Assembly: GCA_964624235.1 (NCBI GenBank)
Contig: CAZUXY010000066.1
Span: 1-23,536 of the forward strand
DNA: 23,536 nt
Direction of reading: 5' to 3'
Origin: CAZUXY01 sp964624235
GTDB taxonomy: Bacteria > Spirochaetota > UBA4802 > UBA5368
The notes under the pieces were generated by a model that saw only the letters and a list, made by a program, of their open reading frames with translations, had not been told where the DNA came from and did no database searches. A program made the translations under genes and the position numbers. The first letter of the stretch is position 1. Each line of letters opens with the position of its first letter. This document shows, in pieces, positions 5,984-15,325 of the stretch.

Positions 5984-7600
5984 GTGAATGTTATTCCAAC
6001 AGAAATCGATGTTCATTCCGACGAGTACAGAAAGAATTATGAGATAATGGAAAAACGTGTGGCCGAGCTCAAGGAAGAGCTGGACCGGGCTCGTGAAGAA
6101 CGTTCATCCAGGTCCAGGGAACGCATGGCTGCACAGGGGAAACTGCCCATCCGTAAAAAACTCGACCTTCTTCTGGACCGAAACACTCCTTTCCTCGAAA
6201 TAGCACCTCTTGCCGCCCGGGGCATGTATGACGGCACCATACACGGAGCGGGGCTGGTGTCGGGCATAGGCGTGGTGGAGGGGAGGGAGGTGTATGTAAG
6301 CGGAAACGATCCCATGATCAAGGGTGGATCGAGCTATCCCATGACGATAAAAAAAACCCTGCGCGGTCAGACCATCGCCATGGAAAACCGTCTGCCCATG
6401 GTGACGCTGCTGGATTCCGCCGGTGGATACCTGCCGCTGCAGTCCGAGGTGTTTCCGGATATAGATGACGGCGGAAGGATTTTTTACAACCAGGCGGTCC
6501 TGTCGAAAATGGGTATTCCCCAGATCACCGCGGTCATGGGTCTCTGCACCGCGGGAGGGGCCTATGTGCCCGCCATGTCCGATGAGACGGTGCACGTGAA
6601 GGGAAACGGCGCCATTTTTCTCGGAGGACCGCCCCTGGTAAGGGCGGCGACCGGAGAGGTCGTTACCGCCGACGAACTCGGCGGCGCCGACATCCACTGC
6701 CGTTACTCTGGCGTGTCCGACTATTTCGCCGATGACGAGAAGCATGCCATCGTACTTTTGCGCAAAATAGTCGGGAACCTGCCGCGTGCGGAGAAGACCA
6801 TGCTGGATACACGGGACCCTGCGCCGCCGCTGTACGATCCGAGGGAATTGTACGGTATCACCAGCAGCGAGTTAAAGGTCCCCTACGACGTGCGGGAGGT
6901 GATTGCGCGAATAACGGACAGGAGCGAGTTCCTGGAGTTCAAGGAGCTTTACGGTCCCACCCTGGTATGCGGCTGGGCCTGTATCCACGGCTACCCTGTG
7001 GGCATACTGGGCAACAACGGCGTTCTTTTCTCCGAGAGCGCGCAGAAGGGAACACAGTTCATACAGCTTTGCGACAAAAGAAAAATACCGCTGGTTTTCC
7101 TGCAGAACATCAACGGGTTCATTATCGGTAGCGAATACGAAAAGCGCGGTATCACCAAAGACGGACACAAGATGGTGAACGCCGTCTCAACGTCGACGGT
7201 GCCCAGGTTTACGGTGATTATAGGAGCGTCTTTCGGCGCGGGCAACTACGCCATGTGCGGAAGGGCCTATTCCCCTCGTTTTCTCTGGATGTGGCCCAAC
7301 GCTGAGATCGGCGTCATGGGCGGGGAGCAGGCCGCGGACGTGCTGGTGACACTCAAGCGTGACCAACTCGCGAAGGAAGGGCTGCCCCTTATGACGCGGG
7401 AGGAGGAGGACGCGATCAGAGAGCCCATCATCACCGCGGCGAAAAAAGAATCCAACGCCTATTACAGCACGGCCAATCTCTGGGACGACGGGATCATCGA
7501 TCCTGCCGACACCAGGGATGTGCTGGGGCTTGCCATATCGGCTGCACTGAACGCTCCCATCCGAAACGATGACTTCGGATACGGGATATTCAGAATGTAG
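5984..7600 (+). CDS. Acyl-CoA carboxylase carboxyltransferase (beta) subunit, methylcrotonyl-/geranyl-CoA type
   Basis: The 538-residue protein is a full-length biotin-dependent carboxyltransferase. It moves the carboxyl group from carboxybiotin to the gamma-methyl carbon of a branched, unsaturated acyl-CoA. It has a helical N-terminus (about 20-45), the first crotonase-fold half with CTAGGAYVPAMSDE (188-201) and IFLGGPPLVRAATGEVVTADELGGADIH (211-238), and the second half with FGAGNYAMCGRAYSPRFLWMWPNAEIGVMGGEQAA (about 414-448). These long motifs are typical of the MccB/LiuB/AtuC group rather than propionyl-CoA carboxylase. A Leu stands at VMGLCT where Ser is usual. I could not place the Phe/Gly residue known to separate methylcrotonyl- from geranyl-CoA enzymes. 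The start is GTG 5984 with AGGGTGAT upstream. It is the first gene of the operon. Confidence 0.9.
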   Translation: MNVIPTEIDVHSDEYRKNYEIMEKRVAELKEELDRAREERSSRSRERMAAQGKLPIRKKLDLLLDRNTPFLEIAPLAARGMYDGTIHGAGLVSGIGVVEGREVYVSGNDPMIKGGSSYPMTIKKTLRGQTIAMENRLPMVTLLDSAGGYLPLQSEVFPDIDDGGRIFYNQAVLSKMGIPQITAVMGLCTAGGAYVPAMSDETVHVKGNGAIFLGGPPLVRAATGEVVTADELGGADIHCRYSGVSDYFADDEKHAIVLLRKIVGNLPRAEKTMLDTRDPAPPLYDPRELYGITSSELKVPYDVREVIARITDRSEFLEFKELYGPTLVCGWACIHGYPVGILGNNGVLFSESAQKGTQFIQLCDKRKIPLVFLQNINGFIIGSEYEKRGITKDGHKMVNAVSTSTVPRFTVIIGASFGAGNYAMCGRAYSPRFLWMWPNAEIGVMGGEQAADVLVTLKRDQLAKEGLPLMTREEEDAIREPIITAAKKESNAYYSTANLWDDGIIDPADTRDVLGLAISAALNAPIRNDDFGYGIFRM

Positions 7601-7643
7601 AGACAGCCGAAATGTTGAACCGCATCCGTGCGACAGGTACTGA

Positions 7644-9131
7644 ATGTTTGATAAAATCCTTATAGCAAATCGCGGCGAGATCGCAGTCCGTATTATCAAC
7701 ACCTGCCGGGAGATGGGCATAATACCGGTTGCGGTCTATTCCGATCCTGACAGGGACGCGCTTCATGTGCTGAAGGCCGAACAGGCGGTGCGCCTGGGAG
7801 GGGCGCTTCCGGCGGAGAGTTATCTCAATATCGACAGGATCATCGCGGCGGCGAAGGAAACGGGCGCCGGCGCCGTACACCCGGGGTATGGTTTTCTCTC
7901 GGAGAACCCCGATTTCGCCGAGCGGTGCGTTCGGGAAGGGCTGGTGTTCATAGGACCGCCGGCGGATGTCATCAGGAAGCTGGGGGATAAAATCGCCGCA
8001 CGAAAGACCATGATTGAAAACAATGTGCCGGTGGTGCCGGGTACCTTCGAAGCAGGGACGGATCCCGGCGTGCTGGAAAAGGAGGCCGCGAAGATTGGGT
8101 ACCCCGTGCTCATCAAGGCGGCGGCCGGCGGAGGCGGCAAGGGTATGCGGATTGTCTCATCGCCCGAAGATTTCCGGGAAGCCTGTGTTTCGGCCTCCCG
8201 TGAAGCCGCGGCGGCCTTCGGAAACGGGAATGTGTACCTGGAGAAATTCCTCACACAGCCGCGTCACATTGAGTTCCAGATACTGGCAGATACTTACGGG
8301 AACACCGTCCATCTCTTCGAAAGGGAATGTTCCATTCAGAGAAGACATCAGAAGATAATCGAAGAGACCCCCTCGACGGCACTGGACGATGGTCTGAGAA
8401 AGAGAATGGGTGAGGCGGCACTGGCCGTGGCCGCGGCGTCGGGATACGTGAATGCGGGTACGGTGGAGTTCCTGCTGGACCGCAACGGCGGTTTCTATTT
8501 TCTTGAAGTCAATACGCGGCTGCAGGTGGAACATCCCGTCACAGAGATGGTGACCGGCATCGATATCGTGAAACAGCAGATAGAAATCGCCGGAGGGAAG
8601 CCGATACCCTTCAGTCAGACGGACATTCTTCCCCGGGGACACGCGATAGAGTGCCGCATATACGCCGAAAACGCCGAGTACGGTTTTTCCCCTTCGCCCG
8701 GCACCGTGTGTTTCATGAACGGGCCTTCGGGTCCGGGCATCCGCCATGACTGCGGTATATATTCGGGATTCACGGTGCCGATGGAGTACGACCCCATCCT
8801 CGCGAAGCTCATTACCCATGCAGGGAGCAGAAACGAGTGTATCCGACGTATGGTAAGTGCACTAAAGGAATACACACTGCTGGGTATAGGACACTCTATC
8901 CCCTTCCTGATCGACGTACTTCGTTCCGCGCAGTTTGCAGGCGGGGACCTAGGCACCGATTTTATCGAGCGTTATTTCAATGAATGGAAACCGGCCCGTG
9001 ACCGGAAAGATGACGCATATCTGGCCTTCCTCGCCGACGAACTGGCGGGAGTGAGGAATACGTCCTCCGCGGTGAACCTGAACCACGATCGTGTATCACC
9101 ATGGCGCACCCTGGGGAACTGGAGGTTGTAA
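7644..9131 (+). CDS. Biotin carboxylase subunit of acyl-CoA carboxylase (no carrier domain)
   Basis: The 495-residue protein is an ATP-grasp biotin carboxylase that charges biotin with bicarbonate at the cost of ATP. It begins FDKILIANRGEIAVRI. It has the glycine-rich ATP loop KAAAGGGGKGMRIV (158-171), ECSIQRRHQKIIEE (228-241), the catalytic EVNTRLQVEHPVTE block (288-301) and the C-terminal domain start RGHAIECRIYAEN (331-343). In MccA/AtuF the same chain continues into a BT domain and a biotinyl domain (about 660 residues in all). Here it stops at the linker SPWRTLGNWRL, exactly before BT. The next gene supplies the missing part. The 48 bp between them contain two further in-frame stops, so this is real gene fission and not one sequencing error. 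The ribosome-binding site is weak (ACAGGTACTGA). Confidence 0.92.
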   Translation: MFDKILIANRGEIAVRIINTCREMGIIPVAVYSDPDRDALHVLKAEQAVRLGGALPAESYLNIDRIIAAAKETGAGAVHPGYGFLSENPDFAERCVREGLVFIGPPADVIRKLGDKIAARKTMIENNVPVVPGTFEAGTDPGVLEKEAAKIGYPVLIKAAAGGGGKGMRIVSSPEDFREACVSASREAAAAFGNGNVYLEKFLTQPRHIEFQILADTYGNTVHLFERECSIQRRHQKIIEETPSTALDDGLRKRMGEAALAVAAASGYVNAGTVEFLLDRNGGFYFLEVNTRLQVEHPVTEMVTGIDIVKQQIEIAGGKPIPFSQTDILPRGHAIECRIYAENAEYGFSPSPGTVCFMNGPSGPGIRHDCGIYSGFTVPMEYDPILAKLITHAGSRNECIRRMVSALKEYTLLGIGHSIPFLIDVLRSAQFAGGDLGTDFIERYFNEWKPARDRKDDAYLAFLADELAGVRNTSSAVNLNHDRVSPWRTLGNWRL

Positions 9132-9179
9132 AGCCGTTCAGTATACATCAACTGACACATGGACAAAAGGCGGCGGTGA

Positions 9180-9707
9180 ATGGAATACAGGCTGACAATC
9201 GGTGAAGAGACGCGGACCTTCACCCTCGACGCGGAAGAAAAAGAACACTTCCGTGTCTCATGCGGAGAACGCACATACAGGGGAACATTTGCGCGTATAT
9301 CAGACCATCATCTGAGCGTGGAGGTCGGGGGCCGGAGGTTCAGCGCTTTTATATTGAGGGAAAACGGTGTCAAAACGGTCGTTATCGGCGGCACCCCATA
9401 CATGATACGGGATGAGGACCGGCCTGAAACGGCAACGGGGGGGAAGCCGCGGGCAGAGTCGCCCGGCGAGGTGATGTCGCCGATCCCGGCTACGGTGGTG
9501 GCGGTCAGGGTGTCTGAAGGCGACAGGGTGAAAAGAAACGGGCCGGTCATCGTCGTCACGGCGATGAAAATGGAAATGACGCTCAAGGCTCCCTATGATG
9601 GGGTGGTGAAAAAAATCAATGTCGAACCAGGGATGAACGTGATGCCGGGCATGGTGCTGGTTGATATAGAAAAAGAGGAAGCGGACGAAACACGAACGGG
9701 TGGTTGA
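9180..9707 (+). CDS. Biotin carboxyl carrier protein with BT-like domain (C-terminal half of a split MccA/AtuF)
   Basis: The 175-residue protein has two parts. Residues 1-78 form a beta-rich segment (YRLTIGEETRTFTLD through GGTPYMI) that corresponds to the BT domain, which in MccA docks the alpha subunit on the carboxyltransferase. After an acidic/proline linker (about 79-96), residues 97-166 form a biotinyl domain with the biotin-accepting Lys130 in AMKMEM and the usual SPIPATVVAV start and PGMVLVDIE end. It would carry CO2 between the biotin carboxylase encoded just upstream and the carboxyltransferase of the first gene. It lies in the same reading frame as the upstream gene. The ATG at 9180 is preceded by GGCGGTGA, an unremarkable ribosome-binding site. 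Confidence 0.88.
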   Translation: MEYRLTIGEETRTFTLDAEEKEHFRVSCGERTYRGTFARISDHHLSVEVGGRRFSAFILRENGVKTVVIGGTPYMIRDEDRPETATGGKPRAESPGEVMSPIPATVVAVRVSEGDRVKRNGPVIVVTAMKMEMTLKAPYDGVVKKINVEPGMNVMPGMVLVDIEKEEADETRTGG

Positions 9708-9740
9708 TCGAATCATATCTTGATTTACGGAGGAGGAGGC

Positions 9741-10511
9741 ATGGATAGTGCGCATTTGCTGTACAGGGCCGAAAAGGGGGTCGGGTTTATTACCATCAAC
9801 CGCGAGCAACAGCGAAACGCCATAACACCTGAAGCCGTGGCACTGTTTCACGAGTATCTGGACAGGGCGAAAGACGATGCCGATGTTAGAGCGGTAATGA
9901 TCACCGGCGCCGGTGAAAAGGCCTTCTGTACGGGGGCGCAGCTGGGCGACGGGATTTCCACCGAGGGTATGAAGGTCTTTGCAAGCTACGCGAATCTGCT
10001 CAAACGCATCGCCGGTTTTCCCAAACCGACGGTCGCCCGCGTCAAAGGCCACTGTCTCGCCGGCGGGATGGGTTTCATGCTGGCCTGTGATATCGTCGTG
10101 GCAGGTGATGATTCAGGTTTCGGAACGCCAGAGGTGAACGTGGGACTGTGGCCCATGATGATCGGTGCGCTAATATTCAGGAACGTTCCCCGGAAGAAGG
10201 CGATGGAGATGATACTGCTGGGAGAAAGGATCAGCGCCGCGGATGCCCTGGCCATGGGACTGGTTACCCGTGTGGTCCCCAGGGACAGGCTGGACGATGA
10301 AGTGCAAAAGATCCTGGAAATACTGATTTCGAAAAGCCCGATCGGGATGAAAATAGGCAAGGAGGCCTTTTACGCGACCGGTGACATGCCTTTCGAGGAA
10401 TCGCTTGATTACCTTTCGGAAAAAATAAAAGAGGTAGTGAACACGGAAGACGCCAGGGAGGGGATCACCGCCTTTATTGAAAAAAGAAAGCCCGGTTTTA
10501 CCGGGAAATAG
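9741..10511 (+). CDS. Enoyl-CoA hydratase/isomerase family protein, AtuE/LiuC-like hydratase
   Basis: The 256-residue crotonase-family protein most likely adds water to the carboxylated glutaconyl-CoA made by the carboxylase (methylglutaconyl- or isohexenylglutaconyl-CoA). Visible features are NREQQRNAI near the start, AFCTGAQL (61-68), the oxyanion-hole segment CLAGGMGFMLACD (105-117), and TPEVNVGLWP (129-138). Of the two catalytic glutamates of classical hydratases, the second is present (Glu131) and the first is Gly111. This pattern is also found in LiuC/AtuE-type members. The ATG at 9741 is preferred over the in-frame TTG at 9720 because GGAGGAGGAGG lies directly before it. It sits between the carrier and AtuA genes, as expected for one pathway. 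Isomerase activity cannot be excluded. Confidence 0.82.
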   Translation: MDSAHLLYRAEKGVGFITINREQQRNAITPEAVALFHEYLDRAKDDADVRAVMITGAGEKAFCTGAQLGDGISTEGMKVFASYANLLKRIAGFPKPTVARVKGHCLAGGMGFMLACDIVVAGDDSGFGTPEVNVGLWPMMIGALIFRNVPRKKAMEMILLGERISAADALAMGLVTRVVPRDRLDDEVQKILEILISKSPIGMKIGKEAFYATGDMPFEESLDYLSEKIKEVVNTEDAREGITAFIEKRKPGFTGK

Positions 10512-10559
10512 CCTTGTGCGTTGAACAGTATACATGCGGGAGTATTACAAGGGGGAACC

Positions 10560-12350
10560 ATGAAGAACATGAAAAGGAAAGATACCGGCAAGGTCATTAT
10601 CGCAAACTGCAGCGGCTTCTTCGGCGACAGGCTGTCGGCGGCCAGGGAAATGGTGCAGGGCGGCCCGATCGATTATCTCACCGGCGACTACCTGGCGGAG
10701 CTTACCATGGCGATACTGTTCAGGCAGAAACTGAAAAATCCCAACGGCGGGTACGTTCCCACCTTTCTGAAGCAGATGGAGGAGGTTCTGGGCGAGTGCC
10801 TCGACCGGGGTATCCGGATCGTCTCGAACGCGGGGGGGCTGAATCCGCAGGGACTGGCAAACGACCTGAAAGCGCTGGCGGACAAGCTGGGACTCAAACC
10901 GAAGATTGCCTGCATTTCAGGGGACGACATCCTGCCGCGGCTGGCCGAGCTGCGGGAAAAGGGCGAGCCCCTCACGCACCTCGATAATGGAACCGCACTC
11001 AAGGACGCGAAGGGGATGCCCTTAACGGCCAACGCCTATCTCGGGGGATGGGGAATCGTCGAGGCGCTGCGGAAGGGAGCGGATATCGTCGTCGGCGGCC
11101 GCATCGCGGACGCGGCGGTAGTCGCGGGCCCGGCGGCCTTTCACTTCAACTGGGAGCGGACCGACTGGGACAGGCTGGCCGGCGCGGTGGTTGCCGGGCA
11201 TATCATAGAATGCGGCGCCCAGGCGACAGGAGGAAATTACTCCTTCATAGACGAAATCCCCAGTTTCCGGAATATGGGATATCCCGTCGCGGAGGTCCGC
11301 GGGGACGGGTCGTTCGTCATTACAAAACACCCGGGAACCGGCGGACTGGTATCGGTCGACACGGTGAAAGCTCAGCTGCTCTATGAGATCAGGGAGCCCG
11401 CCTATCTTACCCCCGACGTGATCGCTCACTTCGACACCATCAGCATTAACCAGGAGGCGCCCGACCGTGTTGAGATCACCGGCGTGAAAGGATCGCCGCC
11501 CACCGATACCACCAAGGTCTGCATCAACGTCATGGGAGGGTACCGGAACGCCATGACCCTTATCCTTACCGGACTTGACATCGAAAAAAAGGCGAAGATA
11601 TTCGAAGACGCGTTTTTCGACAGTATCGGGGGGAAAGATAATTACGAAACGATCGAAATACAACTGGTTCCGTCGCAGCAGAACGACCCGGAAACCAACG
11701 AAACGGCTTTCGCCTATCTGAGGGTATCGGTGAAAGATCCTGACGCGGAAAAGGTGAACCGCTTCTCTGCGAAAATCGTTGAACTTGGCCTGGCGAATAT
11801 CCCCGGTTTCACCGCTACGGCACCCCCGGCGAAAGGGACACCGGTCATCATCCACTGGCCGGCCTTACTCTCGGCCAAGCACATAGAACAGAAAGTGGTG
11901 GTGGACGGGGAGGAGATTGCCGTTCCACTGGAGGTCCCAAAAACCGCCGCCGGTATGGAGCCTGAGAAGAATAAAACCCCTGTTCCCGCCGCACCGGAAG
12001 GTAACACCGTGCGGATTCCTCTGGGCCGGCTGTACGCCGCGAGATCAGGCGATAAGGGCGGCAACGCCAATCTGGGGGTCTGGGCGAAGACCATGGAGGA
12101 CTATGCTTTTCTGGAAAAATTTCTTACCGTGGAGAAACTCAAGGAGATACTGAAAGATCTGTGTGGATTTGAGATCGAGCGTTATAATCTGCCCAACCTG
12201 ATGGCGGTGAACTTTTACATCAAGGGGATACTGGGCGACGGCGTCGCCGCGTCTTCGCGGTCCGATCCTCAGGCAAAAACGCTGGGTGAATACCTGCGTG
12301 CCAGGATAATAGAGGTACCTGAAACCATGGCGGCGAAACTGCGCGATTAG
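10560..12350 (+). CDS. atuA: AtuA family protein (DUF1446)
   Basis: From the ATG at 10560 (AGGGGGAA ribosome-binding site about 5 nt upstream; an earlier TTG at 10521 lacks one) the protein has 596 residues. The N-terminal block IANCSGFFGDRLSAA...GGPIDYLTGDYLAELTM (about 12-52) and the following VSNAGGLNP, VVGGRIADAA and GHIIECGAQATGGNYSF stretches are typical of the AtuA domain. After a charged, proline-rich linker (about 460-480), a small second domain begins VRIPLGRLYAARSGDKGGNANLGVWA (about 485-510), which usually accompanies AtuA. The family takes its name from the acyclic terpene utilisation cluster of Pseudomonas. As far as I know, its biochemical role is unsettled. Its place amid the carboxylase genes is the main argument for an atu-type pathway here. 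Confidence 0.88.
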   Translation: MKNMKRKDTGKVIIANCSGFFGDRLSAAREMVQGGPIDYLTGDYLAELTMAILFRQKLKNPNGGYVPTFLKQMEEVLGECLDRGIRIVSNAGGLNPQGLANDLKALADKLGLKPKIACISGDDILPRLAELREKGEPLTHLDNGTALKDAKGMPLTANAYLGGWGIVEALRKGADIVVGGRIADAAVVAGPAAFHFNWERTDWDRLAGAVVAGHIIECGAQATGGNYSFIDEIPSFRNMGYPVAEVRGDGSFVITKHPGTGGLVSVDTVKAQLLYEIREPAYLTPDVIAHFDTISINQEAPDRVEITGVKGSPPTDTTKVCINVMGGYRNAMTLILTGLDIEKKAKIFEDAFFDSIGGKDNYETIEIQLVPSQQNDPETNETAFAYLRVSVKDPDAEKVNRFSAKIVELGLANIPGFTATAPPAKGTPVIIHWPALLSAKHIEQKVVVDGEEIAVPLEVPKTAAGMEPEKNKTPVPAAPEGNTVRIPLGRLYAARSGDKGGNANLGVWAKTMEDYAFLEKFLTVEKLKEILKDLCGFEIERYNLPNLMAVNFYIKGILGDGVAASSRSDPQAKTLGEYLRARIIEVPETMAAKLRD

Positions 12351-12450
12351 CGCAATATACATGATACGGTGAGACGAACCGACAGTAAGGGCACACGTGT
12401 AAAGTCTCCCATCACGGCGGTATTGAATAATACGTGAAAGGGGGTATGGT

Positions 12451-14160
12451 GTGGTCCGGTATGATGACAGTCCGTGGCTGCAATGGTATGATGAAGGTAT
12501 ACAACCTGAGCTTGATGTTCCCGGGTGTACCTGTGCAGACCTGCTTAAAGAGGCGATAAGGAGCTTCCCTTCAAAAGCCGCGTTCCACTTTCTCGGCGGC
12601 AGTTACACATTCAGTGAACTGGACAGGTTTGCCGGCAGCTTCGCGTCGTTTCTTGAGAGTCGCGGCGTGTCCCCCGGTGATACGGTCGGTATATGCCTGC
12701 CGAATACGCCGCAGTATCTGATCGCCCTTGCCGGAGCCCTGAGGTACGGATGTGTCGTGAGCGGAGTGTCGCCGCTTCTGACTGCGCACGAGATGGAAAA
12801 CCAGCTCAACGACGCCGGGGTACGCGTTCTGGTAATCCTGGACCTGCTCTATCAGGAGCGCCTGAAAAAAATCAATAACGATATCCCCGGGCTGAAACAG
12901 GTCGTCGCGACCAATATTGCTGACTTCATCCCGGTTCACAAGCGGGTTCTCGGGAAGCTGCTGAAACGTATCCCCTCGGGACGGGTGGAACCCGTGAGCG
13001 GCAGGGAAACCCTCTGGTTCGACAGGGTCCTTTCGGAGCACCGGCCCATAGATCCGAAACCGGCCGTCTCCCCCGATGATGTCTGTCTTATACAGTATAC
13101 CGGCGGCACGACGGGTACACCTAAAGGCGCCTCGCTTACCCACAGGAATATAGTCGCAAACATCAACCAGGCCAGGAACTGGTTCGGTTTCACCATGGGG
13201 GGAGGGACCGCGTGTTCTGGTTTCCCATTTTTTCATCAGGCGGGGCTGTATTTCGGTCTGACCACCATGTCCCTTGCGTATACCCAGTGCCTTATTCCCG
13301 ATCCCAGAAACATCGCGCACCTCTGCGGGGAGATCAAAAAGCACAGGCCCGAGATCATGCTCCACGTACCCTCACTCTATCAAATGCTCATGAATAATCC
13401 TCTGTTCGGAAATATCGACTTTGCGTTCAACAAGGTCTGCATCTCAGGGGCCTCTCCCTTCTCCAGGGAAGCCATCCAGAGGCTTGAATCATTCGTGGGC
13501 AGGGGGAAGGTGGTGGAAATTTACGGCATGACCGAGGCCAGTCCCCTCATCGCGATGAACCCCTTCAGGGGAAAAAAGAAAATCGGATCGGTGGGAGTCC
13601 CCCTCCAGAGTACCGGCATAAGGATCGTGGACCTGGAAACGGGCAAAAAAGATGTTCCCGTCGGCGAGCCGGGAGAGGTTATCGTACGGGGTCCGCAGGT
13701 AATGAAGGGGTACCACAACAAGCCGGATGAGACGGCCCATGCGCTGCGCGAGATGGATGGAAAAACCTGGCTCTATACGGGTGACATCGCGCGCATGGAT
13801 GAGGACGGATTCATATTCCTGGTGGACCGGTCGAAAGACATGATCATCGTGGGCGGGTATAAGGTTTTTTCGCGGGAGGTTGAAGAGACACTTTACCGGA
13901 ACAGGTTTGTTGAAGCGTGTGCCGTCATCGGCGTGCCCAATCCTGACCGACCCGACAGCGAGATAGTGAAGGCGATACTCCAGCTGACTGCCGAAGCGAA
14001 AGCCATGGAGCAGGGAAAGGTAAGAGCGGAAATCGCGGATTACTGCAGGGAGAACCTCGCGCCGTATAAAAATCCGAAACTCATTGAGATCGTGAACGCC
14101 CTACCACTCACCGGCGTGGGCAAGGTGGACAAGAAAGCCCTCAAGAAGCGCGCGGTATAA
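12451..14160 (+). CDS. AMP-forming acyl-CoA ligase (AtuH-like / long-chain fatty acyl-CoA synthetase family)
   Basis: The 569-residue protein activates a carboxylic acid to its CoA thioester with ATP. It has the nucleotide loop YTGGTTGTPKG (216-226), the YGMTEASP motif (358-365), YTGDIARMDEDGFIFLVDRSKDMIIVGGYKVF (442-473) with the hinge and ribose-binding residues, and the C-terminal catalytic lysine in TGVGKVDKK (Lys558). The length is right for medium- and long-chain or terpenoid acid ligases. The GTG at 12451 has an AAGGGGG site about 7 nt upstream; an ATG at 12461 is out of frame. The 100-bp gap before it is the longest inside the operon, but I see no terminator there. A ligase in the cluster suggests that a free branched acid, not only an amino-acid-derived CoA ester, is the entry substrate. 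Confidence 0.9.
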   Translation: MVRYDDSPWLQWYDEGIQPELDVPGCTCADLLKEAIRSFPSKAAFHFLGGSYTFSELDRFAGSFASFLESRGVSPGDTVGICLPNTPQYLIALAGALRYGCVVSGVSPLLTAHEMENQLNDAGVRVLVILDLLYQERLKKINNDIPGLKQVVATNIADFIPVHKRVLGKLLKRIPSGRVEPVSGRETLWFDRVLSEHRPIDPKPAVSPDDVCLIQYTGGTTGTPKGASLTHRNIVANINQARNWFGFTMGGGTACSGFPFFHQAGLYFGLTTMSLAYTQCLIPDPRNIAHLCGEIKKHRPEIMLHVPSLYQMLMNNPLFGNIDFAFNKVCISGASPFSREAIQRLESFVGRGKVVEIYGMTEASPLIAMNPFRGKKKIGSVGVPLQSTGIRIVDLETGKKDVPVGEPGEVIVRGPQVMKGYHNKPDETAHALREMDGKTWLYTGDIARMDEDGFIFLVDRSKDMIIVGGYKVFSREVEETLYRNRFVEACAVIGVPNPDRPDSEIVKAILQLTAEAKAMEQGKVRAEIADYCRENLAPYKNPKLIEIVNALPLTGVGKVDKKALKKRAV

Positions 14161-14188
14161 CACAAAGGTGTATAATACGGAGGAAACA

Positions 14189-15325
14189 ATGTACTTCAAC
14201 GAGACCCACAAGCTGTTCAGGGAAACGCTGCGCAGGTTCGTCGACAACGAAATAAATCCGCACATCGATGAATGGGAAGAGAAGGGAGCGCCCCTGCATG
14301 ACCTCTTTAAAAAAATGGGCTCCATGGGCTTTCTCGGCATCCGGTATGATCCCAGTTACGGCGGTCAGGGGCTGGACTACTGGTTTGAGGTTGTGTTTCT
14401 GGAGGAACTGGGGCGTATCCGCGGACTGGGAGTGGCGACGGCCATTGCCGTCCAGACGAACATGGCGACACCCGCCATTGCGGCCTTCGGAAGTGAATAC
14501 CTGAAAGAGAAATATCTCAGGCCGGCAATCGCCGGCGATATGGTGAGCGCCATCGCGGTAACCGAACCCCATGCGGGTTCAGACGTGTTCGCGATACGAT
14601 CCAGGGCGAAGAAGAACGGCGATCACTACGTGTTGAACGGATCGAAAACCTATATCACCAACGGCGTGCAGGCCGATTTTCTTACGCTGCTCGCCCGTAC
14701 TGGCGAAGAGGGAGGACATCACGCCTTCGGGCTCTTCGTGGTGCCCACCGACCTGCCGGGTCTATCGGTGAGCAAAAAGCTCGACAAGCTGGGGCTCAGG
14801 AGCAGCGATACCGCCGAGCTCTTCTTCGATGACGTAAAAATTCCCGCGGAAAATATCATAGGGACAGAGGGTGAGGGGTTCATCTACCAGATGCAGCAGT
14901 TCCAGCACGAAAGGTTCGCCATGATCCCCGGCGCCTATGTGTGCGCGAGGGAAATCATCAACCTCACCCTGGACTACATCAGGGAGAGGGTCGTGTTCGG
15001 AAAACCCCTCATCACCAGGCAGGTGCTCAGGCACCGCCTTGCCAGGTGGCTGACCGAAGCGGAGTGCCTTAAGCATCTGGCCTATCATATAGTACGGATG
15101 AAGATGGAGGGCCTGGATCCGACACGCGAAGTTTCCATGGGGCGGATAATCTCTTCAGAGTTGATCAACAAGGTGGCCGACGGATGCCTGCAGATGTTCG
15201 GCGGAATGGGATTCATGAACGAGGCGCTCATATCCCGTTATTTCAGGGATGCAAGGATAATGTCCATCGGGGGCGGCGCGGTGGAGGTCATGCACGAAAT
15301 CGTCGCGAAACTCGAAGGATTCTGA
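14189..15325 (+). CDS. Acyl-CoA dehydrogenase, citronellyl-/isovaleryl-CoA type
   Basis: The 378-residue flavoprotein would introduce an alpha-beta double bond into a branched acyl-CoA, passing electrons to ETF. Typical blocks are AVTEPHAGSDV (123-133), NGSKTYITNG (150-159), KLDKLGLRSSDTAELFFDDVKIPAENIIG (197-225), and QMFGGMGFMNE (335-345). At the position of the usual C-terminal catalytic Glu (YEGT) it has IGGGAVEV (360-367), so that Glu is a Gly. A Glu in QHERF (Glu241) aligns with the alternative base known from isovaleryl-CoA dehydrogenase. The block GSKTYITNGVQADF and this residue pattern favour AtuD or IVD over straight-chain enzymes. The start is ATG 14189 with GGAGGAAA; the frame's earlier GTG at 14168 has no site. 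Confidence 0.9.
   Translation: MYFNETHKLFRETLRRFVDNEINPHIDEWEEKGAPLHDLFKKMGSMGFLGIRYDPSYGGQGLDYWFEVVFLEELGRIRGLGVATAIAVQTNMATPAIAAFGSEYLKEKYLRPAIAGDMVSAIAVTEPHAGSDVFAIRSRAKKNGDHYVLNGSKTYITNGVQADFLTLLARTGEEGGHHAFGLFVVPTDLPGLSVSKKLDKLGLRSSDTAELFFDDVKIPAENIIGTEGEGFIYQMQQFQHERFAMIPGAYVCAREIINLTLDYIRERVVFGKPLITRQVLRHRLARWLTEAECLKHLAYHIVRMKMEGLDPTREVSMGRIISSELINKVADGCLQMFGGMGFMNEALISRYFRDARIMSIGGGAVEVMHEIVAKLEGF

Noticed and set aside
7644..9707. Biotin carboxylase and carrier as one gene broken by a frameshift
   Set aside because: Both halves are in the same frame with three separate stops between them, and both have complete domain ends.
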